Assembly: GCF_014636495.1 (NCBI RefSeq)
Contig: NZ_BMEM01000002.1
Location: 248,001-312,000, forward strand
Direction of reading: 5' to 3'
DNA: 64,000 nt
Source of the DNA: Ornithinimicrobium tianjinense
GTDB lineage: Bacteria > Actinomycetota > Actinomycetes > Actinomycetales > Dermatophilaceae
Below, piece after piece: positions 25,650-33,992 of the stretch (positions are counted from its first letter, which is position 1; each line of letters opens with the position of its first letter). The position numbers and the translations under genes were made by a program. The notes under the pieces are model-generated. The model saw only the letters and a program-made list of their open reading frames with translations. It searched no databases and was not told the origin of the DNA.

Positions 25650-26894
25650 TCAGATCCCGCGCAGCCACGCGCCAAGCTTGGTCCTGAGGTCATCGGGGAC
25701 CACGGCGAGCCGGTCCGTCAGGACCATGACGATCGACGCCGCCACCGCATCGGCGTGGGTGCGGACGGCGGCCCGGGCCGCTGACGAGTCGAGGACCCCC
25801 TTCTCCACGAGCTCGTGGACGACCTCGACGGCGTGGGGCTGAAGGGCCTCGTGGGCGGAGACGGCGAGGGCGGCCGCGTCGGTGAGGCGGCGGGCCTCGG
25901 CCGGATCTGCGCCGAGGAGCCTCGCCAGGTCCGGCTCACGGCCCCGGAAGCGGTCGACGTCCGTGGTCGTCGTGAACCCCAGCCCGGACAGTCGCTCGCG
26001 GTGGGGTCGGAAGATGGGCAGGTCGACGACGCTGTCCCGAGCGGCGTCCAGGAAGGCCGTCCGATACGCGCCCTGGGCCCGCAGCCGTGCGAGCTGGGGG
26101 TCCTTGGCACGCCAGTCGGCGTACTCCGGGTGGCGGTCGGCGCCTCTCAGCAGGCGGACCGCCTCGTGCGTGTCCATCTCTTCCCTCGACGCGACGTAGC
26201 ACGCTGACGAGTAGGCAGCGGCTGGTGTCGACTCGTCCAGCACCCTGGGACCGCTGCCCAGGTAGGCGTCCGAGACCCAGGCGACCTTGGCGTCCATCTG
26301 GTCGATGAAGGCGGTCACCTCGTCGTTGGCGGCCTGAGGCTGCGCTCGAGCTTTCCCGACCGCCTTGCCGAAGGTCGTGACGGCGACGCCGAGGCCAAGA
26401 TCCTGGCCGGGGCAGGTGCCGAACGTCCGGTTGATGATGGACGTCACCAGCAGGTAGTGCGCCCGCAGCGCCAGCGGCGTGGCGCCGAGTCCTCGGTCTT
26501 CGAGACGGCCGATGAAGGTGCGCAACCAGTCGCCGAAGCTGCGCAGCTCCTCGTCGGTGGTGGCCTTGCGGTGCAGCAGCCGCTCGAGCGCGAGCTGGGC
26601 AGGAAGGTTGTCGGGCTGATGGTGGAGCGCCAGCGTCAGCAGCGCCTTCGCCTCACCCTCCTGCGTCCGGTCCTTGTGGTCGATGGTCGCCGTGCAGTGC
26701 AGTCCCAGACTCGTCCAGCTTGTGACGCCATACAGACCCCGGAGGTCGTGGTGGCGCGCCAGCTGCACCAGGACGGCGGCTGCGACGAACCTGTACGGAT
26801 CCAGCCGCGCTCGCGCAGCCTCGGAGCCCAGCCCCTCCGACAGCTCCGCCGGGCGGACCACGGCCGACCCCGCTGCTCTACCGTTCCTGGTCAT
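25650..26894 (-). CDS. Uncharacterised helical-repeat protein, second gene of a two-gene module
   Basis: About 414 residues from ATG 26894, which shares one base with the upstream stop codon (TGATG). The N-terminal half is helix-rich and TPR-like (EGEAKALLTLALHHQPDNLP, AQLALERLLHRKATTDEELR). The C-terminal part has LSGLGFTTTTDVDRFRGREP and LARLLGADPAEARRLTDAAA, resembling helix-hairpin-helix or DUF4332-like repeats. No signal peptide or membrane segment is visible, so it is probably cytoplasmic. I do not recognise a characterised family. Tight coupling to the membrane protein upstream suggests that the two form a complex. Confidence 0.65.
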   Translation of the reverse strand: MTRNGRAAGSAVVRPAELSEGLGSEAARARLDPYRFVAAAVLVQLARHHDLRGLYGVTSWTSLGLHCTATIDHKDRTQEGEAKALLTLALHHQPDNLPAQLALERLLHRKATTDEELRSFGDWLRTFIGRLEDRGLGATPLALRAHYLLVTSIINRTFGTCPGQDLGLGVAVTTFGKAVGKARAQPQAANDEVTAFIDQMDAKVAWVSDAYLGSGPRVLDESTPAAAYSSACYVASREEMDTHEAVRLLRGADRHPEYADWRAKDPQLARLRAQGAYRTAFLDAARDSVVDLPIFRPHRERLSGLGFTTTTDVDRFRGREPDLARLLGADPAEARRLTDAAALAVSAHEALQPHAVEVVHELVEKGVLDSSAARAAVRTHADAVAASIVMVLTDRLAVVPDDLRTKLGAWLRGI

Positions 26895-28210
26895 CACCAC
26901 GTTGACCGGTCCTGGTCGTCCTGGTCCACCACGACCAGCCACGGGATCGGGCCGACCAGCAGCTTCCAGGCCGCCCAGAGGGCCTTGAGCACCTTGCCGG
27001 TGGGGTCGGTGGTGATCACGCTGTCCGTCAGCGCCGTCACGTCGGCGCCGCGTGGGACCTCCAGTCCACGCGGTCCGTCACCGCCCATCTCCTCCAGCAG
27101 CGCGACCAGGTGCGTCAGCTCGGACTCCCGCACACCGCCCTCCGCGTCCCGGACGGAGATCGAGAGCCTCAGGCGGGTGGCCATCTCCAACGCCACCAGC
27201 GCTGCGGCGCACACCGCTGCGGCGACACCGACGAGCAGCAACGCCGGCCGACCGATGCGGACGTCCAGGACGGCCAGCGCCACCACGCCGCCGAGCAGAG
27301 CGACCACCGTGATGAGGAAGGCCGTCTGCGACGCAAACGTCCCCTGCACGGTCAACGCGGTGATCACGAGGACGGCGGCCGTGGACACCCCGAGCGCCAC
27401 GACGAGCCACTGGGGCCCGCCCGCCAGCCCGATCACCAGGCACGCCGAGGCGGCGAGGACGCTCGCGACACCCCAGGTGACCAAGCGCCGTGACCGCAGA
27501 TGATCGATCCTGGGCCAGCGCGGCACGAGCGGCACGAGGAGCCGCGCAGCCACCAGGATCGCGAGGGCCACGATCGCGGCCGGCAGCAGGAGGGTTGCGA
27601 GGGGAGTCAGGACGTTCTTCGTGGCGGATGCCCACCCCTTGGCGAGCGTGGGCAGCAGCTGTTCCGGTTGCGGTGTCGCGAGGACGTGCGTGCGGTCACA
27701 GGCCTCGGCGCGCTGCTGCGCCTCCTGCGCGGTGAGCACCTCGCCGGGAGTGAGCCCGGGGCAGTCGCGTTGCTCGGTGGCAGGGGCGGTGGTGACCTCA
27801 GCCGCGTCAGATGGATCTCCCCCACCGAGCCGTGCCGCGAGCGCGGCGTAGGAGGCGCCGCGCTGGAGGTGCACAAGCGCCTTCTCCCGCTCCGGCTCGC
27901 ACGTGTCCGCGGGTCGGTATGCCTCCACGCCCAGGGCCGCGGTGCTGGCCGCTGCGTCCGTGCCCCGGTGGCGGTCGATCAGCGTCAGTGCTGCGGAGGG
28001 TTGCCCCTCCGCGATGAGTCTTTCCGCCTCTGCACAGACGCTCGGGTCCGCAGTGGCGAGCGACGGGGACGGTTCATGACCCTGTCCCACGGCGGGCCAG
28101 GCACCCAGAAGCACGAGGAGAGAGGCGCAGAGCAGGAGCCGGGGCAGTCGCCGGAGACGTGCGCGCAGGCCCGAGCCCCTGCGGCGCACCCGGTCTGGTC
28201 CGGGGGCCAT
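26894..28210 (-). CDS. Uncharacterised multi-pass membrane protein with extracytoplasmic cysteine-rich helical domain
   Basis: A protein of 438 residues. A basic N-terminus and hydrophobic stretch (LPRLLLCASLLVLLGAWPAV, about 22-42) act as signal or anchor. An external helical domain (about 45-185) has four cysteines (SVCAEAERLIAEG, ADTCEPEREKAL, RDCPGLTPGEV, EACDRTHVL) that could form two disulphides. About five membrane helices span 195-345. A cytoplasmic tail of about 90 residues ends VVVDQDDQDRSTW, with KALWAAWKLLVGPIPWLVVV before it. This could be a sensor that passes a signal inside, but that is inference. It is the first gene of the pair; the stop overlaps the next start. Confidence 0.65.
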   Translation of the reverse strand: MAPGPDRVRRRGSGLRARLRRLPRLLLCASLLVLLGAWPAVGQGHEPSPSLATADPSVCAEAERLIAEGQPSAALTLIDRHRGTDAAASTAALGVEAYRPADTCEPEREKALVHLQRGASYAALAARLGGGDPSDAAEVTTAPATEQRDCPGLTPGEVLTAQEAQQRAEACDRTHVLATPQPEQLLPTLAKGWASATKNVLTPLATLLLPAAIVALAILVAARLLVPLVPRWPRIDHLRSRRLVTWGVASVLAASACLVIGLAGGPQWLVVALGVSTAAVLVITALTVQGTFASQTAFLITVVALLGGVVALAVLDVRIGRPALLLVGVAAAVCAAALVALEMATRLRLSISVRDAEGGVRESELTHLVALLEEMGGDGPRGLEVPRGADVTALTDSVITTDPTGKVLKALWAAWKLLVGPIPWLVVVDQDDQDRSTW

Positions 28211-28255
28211 AGCCGAGGCTACCGCCAGTTGCCATGTCCACGCCGGGAGTCAGCG

Positions 28256-28277
28256 CGGCCCGCGCCGCCGCGGGGCC
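28256..28277 (-). terminator. Possible GC hairpin after the nitronate monooxygenase gene
   Basis: GGCCCGCG and CGCGGGGCC can pair with one bulge around CCGC, a few bases beyond the stop codon. No T-tract is present. Confidence 0.35.
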
Positions 28278-28281
28278 AGGC

Positions 28282-29781
28282 TCAGACGGCGGCGAGCCGC
28301 ACGGAGGGCAGGTGCTCCTGGAGGTACTGCAGCGCCTGGACGGCGCGCCAGCCCTGGGTGTGCCGCTTGATCAGCTCGTAGGCCCCGGCCAGGTCCTGAC
28401 CGAGGGTGACGAGCAGGTCCTCGACATACCCGTCCTTGCGGTGCTGGCCCAGGCCGATGTTGGCCATCAGCCCGTTGCACAGGCACTTGCGGCCGCGGGT
28501 GTCCTCCTCGGCGCCGCCCTTCTTGACGTACATGTGGACCGGCTCGGACGCGCAGCGGTAGCCGACCTCGCCGTCCGGGCGCTGGTAGGGCTGGCGCAGG
28601 TAGGACAGGTCGCAGAGGCGCGGGCGAGCTTCATACACCGGGAGCTCGCTGGCGGTGCCCTCGAGCTGAGCGACCTTGAACGGGAAGCCCGTCGGGCTCG
28701 CCCTGGGGTCGTTGCGCACGGTGAGCGCCCCCGCGCGCAGGCGGTCCAGCAGCTGGCCGCGCGCACCGGCGGTGAGCCCGGAGTCGAGGGAGAGCGCGAA
28801 GAGCGTCCCGACCTGGACACCCACCGCGCCGGCGGCGACGGCCTCGGCGACCTGCTCGGGCGTGCCGTAGGCACCGGCCATCCAGAAGGGCAGGCCGATC
28901 GCGGCCATCTTGGTCAGGTCGGCCTCGTCACGGGCGCCGTAGACCGGGTCGCCGTGCTCGTCGAGCTGCATCTTGCCCCGCGGCGGCGCGCTGTGGCCGC
29001 CGGCCGGAGGCCGCTCGACGACGAAGCCGTCGGGGCGGATCTCCGGGTCGCGGTGCAGGTAGGACGCCAGCTGGTCGACCGAGACGATCGCCAGGAAGTC
29101 GGGCCGCTCGAGCGCCGGCAGGTCGTCACCGAGCAGGTCCTGCGGGTCGACGGTGATGGTGCGGTGCAGCGTGCCGCCCAGCACGTCCGCCGTGATCGCG
29201 CCCTTCTCACCCTTGGCGAGGGAGCGCAGCAGCTGCGGGATCTCGCGCGGGATGCCCGCGCCCATCAGCACGTAGTCGACGCCGGCCAGCATCGCGCCGA
29301 GGATCGCGGTCGGGGTCGCCATCTGCACCTTCTCGAGGCAGTTGATGCCCACCACCGCGTGCGGGCCGAGGCCCTCCTTGGCGAGCCACACCTCGGCGAA
29401 GTTGCCCAGCACGCCGAGCTCCTGCCCGGCGCGCGCCGTCTGCAGGGTGAGCTTGGGGATGGGCTTGTATGGCGCGTCCGGCGCCTTGCCGCCCTCCACG
29501 TAGTAGCTCGCCAGCACCCGCTCCACCATCGGGCGGCTCGGGAAGGCGTCCAGCGCCCGTCGGTAGTGGCCGCCCGGGTCGCCGTCCTGGAGCGTGCGCG
29601 CCAGCACCGCGTCCATCGCGGTGCCGGAGACCACTCCGAGGTGGCCGGCCCTGGCCACCTCGCGGGCCAGCCTCCAGCCGGAGACGGCCACGCCCATGCC
29701 GCCCTGGATCACCACCGGACGACGGCGGGAGGGGCGCGCGGGCGCGAGCTCGTGGACGGTCTCGGCGGGGACAGCTGCCAT
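28282..29781 (-). CDS. Nitronate monooxygenase-family flavoprotein
   Basis: A protein of 499 residues, longer than typical nitronate monooxygenases (about 320-370). The FMN/TIM-barrel features include VVIQGGMGVAVSGWRLAREV, HLGVVSGTAMDAVLARTLQD, INCLEKVQMATPTAILGAML, GVDYVLMGAGIPREIP and VGVQVGTLFALSLDSGL. A C-terminal extension has cysteines (RKCLCNGLMANIGL, EVGYRCASE). Members of this long form resemble PfaD-type enoyl reductases as well as nitronate oxidases, so the exact reaction is uncertain. The upstream region carries two strong palindromes (29806-29854), suggesting tight repression by a regulator not encoded here. Confidence 0.83.
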   Translation of the reverse strand: MAAVPAETVHELAPARPSRRRPVVIQGGMGVAVSGWRLAREVARAGHLGVVSGTAMDAVLARTLQDGDPGGHYRRALDAFPSRPMVERVLASYYVEGGKAPDAPYKPIPKLTLQTARAGQELGVLGNFAEVWLAKEGLGPHAVVGINCLEKVQMATPTAILGAMLAGVDYVLMGAGIPREIPQLLRSLAKGEKGAITADVLGGTLHRTITVDPQDLLGDDLPALERPDFLAIVSVDQLASYLHRDPEIRPDGFVVERPPAGGHSAPPRGKMQLDEHGDPVYGARDEADLTKMAAIGLPFWMAGAYGTPEQVAEAVAAGAVGVQVGTLFALSLDSGLTAGARGQLLDRLRAGALTVRNDPRASPTGFPFKVAQLEGTASELPVYEARPRLCDLSYLRQPYQRPDGEVGYRCASEPVHMYVKKGGAEEDTRGRKCLCNGLMANIGLGQHRKDGYVEDLLVTLGQDLAGAYELIKRHTQGWRAVQALQYLQEHLPSVRLAAV

Positions 29782-29805
29782 GCGGGAGAAACCTTCGGTC
29801 GGGGT

Positions 29806-29854
29806 GAAACCTACGGTGACGTAGGTTTCGCTGACGTAGGTTACGGTACCGTAA
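29806..29854. promoter_or_regulatory. Double palindromic operator, TetR-like
   Basis: GAAACCTACG-GTGA-CGTAGGTTTC (29806-29829) is a perfect 10-bp inverted repeat. TTACGGTACCGTAA (29841-29854) is a perfect 14-bp palindrome. TGACGTAGGTT also occurs twice as a direct repeat (29818-29828 and 29833-29843). The block lies 25 bp upstream of the nitronate monooxygenase start and on the other side of the phosphatase gene's promoter region. YTACGGTACCGTAR-type palindromes are typical of TetR-family operators. Confidence 0.65.
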
Positions 29855-29937
29855 GTAGGGCGTGTTGTCGCATCGCTTCACCCTCCCCCGGCGTACACTT
29901 GCTGTTAACCAGATGTTCACCTACCGGGAGGTGCGTG

Positions 29938-30615
29938 ATGCGGGCAGGGACACCGATGTACGAGGCGGCGCTCCGGAGAGTCCTCGACAGCCTGGCGGAT
30001 CGTTTCGGGGACGGTTTCTCGCGGAGGGAGATCGCGGCGCTCGTGGAGCGCAAGCGGGCCGAGCTGGAGTCGACGGGTCAGCACCCCGAGTTCGTCCCGG
30101 CGCTGGTCGACCACTGGGTCCGTGACCAGCTCCTCGCGGCTGCGCGCGCGCAGGGCCGCCCCCTCTCCCCCCGCCCCAAGCTGCTCTTCGTCTGCGAGCA
30201 CGGGGAGGGCCGCTCGCAGGTCGCCGCAGCGATCGCGGAGCACCTCTCCGACGGTCACGTGCTGGCCCGCTCCGGCGGGCTGAGGCCCACCGGACGGCTC
30301 AACCCGCACGCGACGGAGGTGCTCGCGGAGCGCGGGGTCGTGCTGCACAACCCGCTCCCCGCCGACGTCCACGAGGACGCCCTGGACGCCGCCGACGTGA
30401 TCGTGCTCATCGGGTGCGAGCCCGACCAGACGCACCTCACCGGGCGCCGCACGGTGCGCTGGGACGTGGACGACCCCTACGCAGTCGACCTGCCCACGGC
30501 CCGCCGGATCGCGGACGAGCTCGAGGCCCGGGTCCGGGCGCTGCTCGCCGAGCTCGGCGTGCCGGCCCGCGACCAGCCGGGTCAGAGGGTCGCGTCGGCC
30601 ACGGCCACCGGCTGA
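29938..30615 (+). CDS. ArsC-like low-molecular-weight protein tyrosine phosphatase with N-terminal helical domain
   Basis: A protein of 225 residues from ATG 29938, with GGGAGGTG about 5 nt upstream. Residues 1-75 form a helical module (YEAALRRVLDSLADRFGDGF, RREIAALVERKRAELE) seen before the catalytic domain in some actinobacterial arsenate reductase-like proteins. The phosphatase loop is Cys86-x5-Arg92 in LLFVCEHGEGRSQVAAAIAE, and the acid loop is WDVDDPYAVD. It may reduce arsenate through mycothiol or dephosphorylate proteins. No arsenical efflux gene is nearby, so an arsenic role is not supported by context. The 3' end overlaps the convergent vanY-like gene by 34 bp. Confidence 0.8.
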   Translation: MRAGTPMYEAALRRVLDSLADRFGDGFSRREIAALVERKRAELESTGQHPEFVPALVDHWVRDQLLAAARAQGRPLSPRPKLLFVCEHGEGRSQVAAAIAEHLSDGHVLARSGGLRPTGRLNPHATEVLAERGVVLHNPLPADVHEDALDAADVIVLIGCEPDQTHLTGRRTVRWDVDDPYAVDLPTARRIADELEARVRALLAELGVPARDQPGQRVASATATG

Positions 30616-32258
30616 TAGGTGTCCCAGTAGCGCCGGTCGCGGACGTGCATCATCCACGCCGCGCGCGGACCGACGTAGCGCAGGTGCCACGGCTCGTAGG
30701 AGTAGCCCGTCACCCGGGTGCCGCCCTCGGGGTAGCGCACGATGAAGCCGTAGCGATGGGCGTTGCTGACCACCCACCGGCCCTCGGGGGTGTCGTCGAA
30801 GCAGTCCCACCCGTCGCAGGAGCGTGACCCGAGGTCGACCGCCAGGCCGAGCTGGTGCTCGCTGTGCCCCGGTCTGGCGGAGATCAGGTCGGCCTCCTCC
30901 CGCCCCACCAGGTCGACCCAGTAGTCATAGGTCTCCTGCTGCTCCTCGTAGCTGCGGAAGGCGCTGCGCACGTAGAGGCCCGACTTCCCCGCCGCCGCGG
31001 CCCCGTCGAAGAGCGCCTCGAGCATGGTGTCGACCTCAGGCCGCAGCTCGTGTCGGGTCGTCCGCCATGGGGTGAGGTCGGACGGCACGTAGTGCAGCGG
31101 GTCGACCGCGCGCGTCTTGGTGACGAGGTCGTGCAGGCGTCCCGGGCCGGCGCTCTCCCACGGGCTGAAGACGGCCATCCGCGCACCGGTCGCCAGCTGC
31201 TCGGTGCAGACCGCAGCCGTGCCGCCGAGCGCGGTGACGCGCGCCGGGGGCGCGCTGCTGATGCGCCGCCAGGTCGCCTCCGGCAGGACCCGGCACTCCG
31301 GCGGCACGAGCAGCACCGGACCGCGGCTGAGGCTGCCGCCGGCCACGGCGTCGGCCATCGTCACCCCGTTGGCCAGGTAGGTGCGGTCGCTCCCGTCAGG
31401 GAAGGCCCGTGCCGCGATGAGGGCCGCGGTCTCGTAGCGGTTGGCGCCGGCGACGCGCTCCGTGGTCCGGCCGGCGGCAGCCGCGGCGAGCGCCTGGTCG
31501 GTCACGGCCGACGCACCGCCCAGGGCGACCACCCTGTCCGGGCCGAGCGCCTCGACCGCCGCCACGGTGGCGTCCGCAGGGACGGCCGAGCCACGCCATA
31601 CCAGCAGGACCGGCCCGTCGGTGAGCGTCCCGCCGGCGACCGCGTCAGCGGACTCGCGGTGCTCGGCGAGGTAGACGGTGCGGGCGCCCTCGGGGAAGGC
31701 ACGCCGGGCGATGAGCGCGGCGGTGGCGAACCGGTCCGCTCCCCCGAGCCGTTCGGCCGTCCGCCCCTCCGCCGCGACCCGCAGCGTCTCGTCGCAGACC
31801 GCGAGGGAACCGCCGAGGGCGACGACGCGGTCCGGGTCGAGCCGGCCCAGCTCGGTGGCCACCGCCTCGGGCAGCGACCCGCACCGCGAGGTGACGAGCA
31901 GGACCGGGCCGTCGGCGAGCGACCCGGCGGCGATCGCGTCGGCGAAGAGGTCTCCCCGCGCGAGGTATGCCGTGCGCGCTCCCCACGGGAAGCTGGCTCG
32001 CGAGATCGCCGCGGCCGTCTCGTAGCGGTTGGCACCGGCGAGACGGGAGGAGGGCACCGCCACCATCGGCGTCGCCGTCGCGGTCGCCGTCGCGGCCGCC
32101 CCGAGATCTGCCTCGGGCTGGACCGCTGCCGAGCCTGCCTCGTTCGGGGCCGGCATGTCGGCGCTCGCCGGACCTGGCACCACGAGCGTGAGCCCCAGCA
32201 GCCCGGTCACGAACGTCAGGACGGCACGCGCACGGACACGCTTCTGGATCCCCGCCAT
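30582..32258 (-). CDS. Cell-wall D,D-carboxypeptidase (VanY family) with three CWB2 repeats
   Basis: A protein of 558 residues with a signal peptide (about 1-34, ending PGPASADMP). Three cell-wall-binding type 2 repeats span about 70-345, each with an ANRYETAA-like opening (RLAGANRYETAAAISRASF, RLGGADRFATAALIARRAFP, RVAGANRYETAALIAARAFP) and an RVVALGG-like end. The C-terminal M15B domain (about 365-550) has SARPGHSEHQLGLAVDLGS and YEPWHLRYVG, giving the zinc and catalytic residues. It should trim the terminal D-Ala of peptidoglycan stem peptides while attached to the wall. GACACT lies 8 nt before the ATG as a possible leaderless promoter. Confidence 0.92.
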   Translation of the reverse strand: MAGIQKRVRARAVLTFVTGLLGLTLVVPGPASADMPAPNEAGSAAVQPEADLGAAATATATATPMVAVPSSRLAGANRYETAAAISRASFPWGARTAYLARGDLFADAIAAGSLADGPVLLVTSRCGSLPEAVATELGRLDPDRVVALGGSLAVCDETLRVAAEGRTAERLGGADRFATAALIARRAFPEGARTVYLAEHRESADAVAGGTLTDGPVLLVWRGSAVPADATVAAVEALGPDRVVALGGASAVTDQALAAAAAGRTTERVAGANRYETAALIAARAFPDGSDRTYLANGVTMADAVAGGSLSRGPVLLVPPECRVLPEATWRRISSAPPARVTALGGTAAVCTEQLATGARMAVFSPWESAGPGRLHDLVTKTRAVDPLHYVPSDLTPWRTTRHELRPEVDTMLEALFDGAAAAGKSGLYVRSAFRSYEEQQETYDYWVDLVGREEADLISARPGHSEHQLGLAVDLGSRSCDGWDCFDDTPEGRWVVSNAHRYGFIVRYPEGGTRVTGYSYEPWHLRYVGPRAAWMMHVRDRRYWDTYQPVAVADATL

Positions 32259-32304
32259 AGGTCGAGAGTGTCACGGCAGGGCCCGATGTTGCACGTCCGG
32301 GCGG

Positions 32305-32964
32305 TCAGTCCGTGACGCGGACCCTGACCCCGCCGTCCACGACCTCGAAGACCACGGCGGACAGGTCCGCCACCACGAGGTCGGCCAGGTCCCGCAGCGC
32401 CTGCTCCGTGCTGGTCGTGGTCACGGCCAGGGTCGCCGCCCCCGCGGCCCGGCCCGAGCGCAGCCCGGCCGGGGCGTCCTCGACGACGAGGCAGCGTGCC
32501 GGGTCCACGCCCAGCCGCTCTGCCGCGATGAGGTAGGGCTGCGGGTCGGGCTTGCCGCGCGTGATGTCGTCGGCAGTGACGTACGCCTCCGGCGCCACCA
32601 GCCCGGCGGCCGCCAGCCGCAGGTCGGCCAGCTCGCGGCTCGCGGAGGTGACGACCGCGGCCCGACCGGGGAGAGCCGTCAGCGCCGCCGCCGCCCCTGG
32701 CAGCGGCAGCACCCCCTCCAGGTCCTCGAGCTCGCGCCGGTCGATGTCGGCCGTCGCGAGGTCGACGTCGATGTGGTCGTCCACCACGGCCGCGACGATC
32801 CCTCGGCTGGGCACGCCGTGGAAGCCGACCAGGCGCTCGAGGGGCACGCCGTGGTGGGCCGCCCAGGCCTGCCAGGCCCGCTCCACCGCGGCCGTCGAGT
32901 CGGTCAGGGTGCCGTCGTTGTCGAAGAGGACGGCCTCGAAGACCTCCCGGGTGATGTCACGCAC
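32305..32964 (-). CDS. HAD-superfamily sugar-phosphatase-like hydrolase
   Basis: A protein of 219 residues. HAD motif I is VLFDNDGTLTDS (nucleophile and acid/base Asp), motif II is AAVVTSASREL, motif III is the Lys in ITRGKPDPQPYLIAAERLG, and motif IV is CLVVEDAPAGLRSG. The cap is of the alpha-helical beta-phosphoglucomutase/YfbT type, so the likely substrates are small sugar phosphates. Start GTG 32964 follows GAGGAT by 6 nt, suggesting a leaderless mRNA. It is followed on the other side by a tandem repeat that separates it from the tad locus. Confidence 0.88.
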   Translation of the reverse strand: MRDITREVFEAVLFDNDGTLTDSTAAVERAWQAWAAHHGVPLERLVGFHGVPSRGIVAAVVDDHIDVDLATADIDRRELEDLEGVLPLPGAAAALTALPGRAAVVTSASRELADLRLAAAGLVAPEAYVTADDITRGKPDPQPYLIAAERLGVDPARCLVVEDAPAGLRSGRAAGAATLAVTTTSTEQALRDLADLVVADLSAVVFEVVDGGVRVRVTD

Positions 32965-32988
32965 CGGGCCATCCTCTCAGCGGCCGGT

Positions 32989-33058
32989 TGTCCGCTCTCG
33001 ACCGGACAGGCGTTACGGCCGCCTGTCCGCTCTCGACCGGACAGGCGTTACGGCCGCC
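32989..33058. repeat. Two perfect 35-bp tandem repeats with internal palindrome
   Basis: The 35-bp unit TGTCCGCTCTCGACCGGACA... occupies 32989-33023 and again 33024-33058 with no mismatch. Each unit contains CCTGTCCG-CTCTCGAC-CGGACAGG or nearly so, an 8-bp hairpin. The core resembles the repeats at 48899-48975. It lies at the end of the tad operon, just after the last stop codon, and may serve as terminator. Confidence 0.85.
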
Positions 33059-33063
33059 ACCTG

Positions 33064-33528
33064 TCAGGGCACGAGGTCGCTGCGAGCGGTCGAGGTGACG
33101 GTGATCCGCACGCCCGAGCCGAACTGGTCCAGCAGCGTGCCCAGCACCGGCACGCGCGCCACCCCCGTCACCCCCACCACCGCCGTGCGTCCGTCCGGCG
33201 TGCCCGTCCCCGGCGCGACGGACCACCCGCTGAGGCGCGTCGGCATGGTGCGCGTGGCCAGGTGCTCCGAGGCAGCGGTCACCACCGTCTCGTCCGACAG
33301 CGGGACCCCCGAGCCCAGACCCTCGGCGTACACGAGCTCGCGGGCCAGCGCGTCGCTGGCGTCGAGGGCTGCGGCGTCGGCCGCGTCGAGGAGGTGGATC
33401 CGGGCCAGCTGCACCGAGGTCATCCCCACCACGGCGAGCACCACGCTCAGGGTGAGGGTGACCATCCCGAGCAGCAGGATGCTGATCTGTCCGCTCTCGC
33501 GCTCGCCCGGACCCTCTCCCGCGCTCAC
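33064..33528 (-). CDS. Rv3654c-like TadE/TadG-type protein
   Basis: A protein of 154 residues from GTG 33528, overlapping the previous stop as GTGA. The N-terminus GQISILLLGMVTLTLSVVLA is a TadG-like membrane anchor with a prepilin-like cytoplasmic leader (SAGEGPGERES). The rest is extracytoplasmic (LARIHLLDAADAAALDASDA). It matches the small proteins found at the end of actinobacterial tad loci, as in the Rv3654c region of M. tuberculosis. It is probably a minor pilin-like or scaffold protein. It is the last gene of a seven-gene operon. Confidence 0.8.
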   Translation of the reverse strand: MSAGEGPGERESGQISILLLGMVTLTLSVVLAVVGMTSVQLARIHLLDAADAAALDASDALARELVYAEGLGSGVPLSDETVVTAASEHLATRTMPTRLSGWSVAPGTGTPDGRTAVVGVTGVARVPVLGTLLDQFGSGVRITVTSTARSDLVP

Positions 33529-33992
33529 CCGGTCTCCCGGAACTCGTCGACCGGCTCGGTATGCCGTGCCGTCAGCGTGATCTGCGCCGGCACCGCGCCC
33601 CGGACGAAGTCGGGGACGAGGGGCAGGACCACGACGACCGCGGCGTCCGCTACGACGGTGCTCCCGGGCACCAGGCACTCCTCTCCCCCGCACGCCAGCG
33701 TGACCGTGCCCTCACCGTCGTCGAAGCCGTGCGACTGGAGCACCAGTCCAGCGGCGGCGCGGGCACGCTCGGCCGCCTGCTCAGGAGCCTCGGCCGTGAC
33801 CGCCGCCCGGCCCGCCTCACGCGCGGCGGCGGACGCGGCATACGCCCCGGCCTGGAGGCGGCCCAGCGTGCCGACGAGGTAGAAGAGCGGGACGACCAGC
33901 AGCACGACCAGGAAGGCCGCCTCGACCGTCATCGACCCCCGATCGGGTCCTTCCGGCCGCCTGTCGACTCGTGAGCGAGACGCGCTGCTCAC
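33525..33992 (-). CDS. TadE-family pseudopilin-like protein
   Basis: A protein of 155 residues. After a basic N-terminus (SRSRVDRRPEGPDRG) comes SMTVEAAFLVVLLVVPLFYL, the TadE pattern with the conserved Glu that follows a prepilin-like cleavage region. An external domain has one cysteine pair (VTLACGGEECLV) and ends near ITLTARHTEPVDEF. It should be a minor pilin of the Flp/tad system. The start GTG overlaps the upstream stop by GTGA, as does its stop with the next gene. Confidence 0.82.
   Translation of the reverse strand: MSSASRSRVDRRPEGPDRGSMTVEAAFLVVLLVVPLFYLVGTLGRLQAGAYAASAAAREAGRAAVTAEAPEQAAERARAAAGLVLQSHGFDDGEGTVTLACGGEECLVPGSTVVADAAVVVVLPLVPDFVRGAVPAQITLTARHTEPVDEFRETG

Noticed and set aside
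28234-29937. Long extension upstream of the ArsC-like phosphatase
   Set aside because: Antisense to the nitronate monooxygenase; a good ribosome site precedes ATG 29938.
29938-30615. Part of an arsenic resistance operon
   Set aside because: No ArsR, ArsB or Acr3 gene is nearby, so only the phosphatase fold is claimed.
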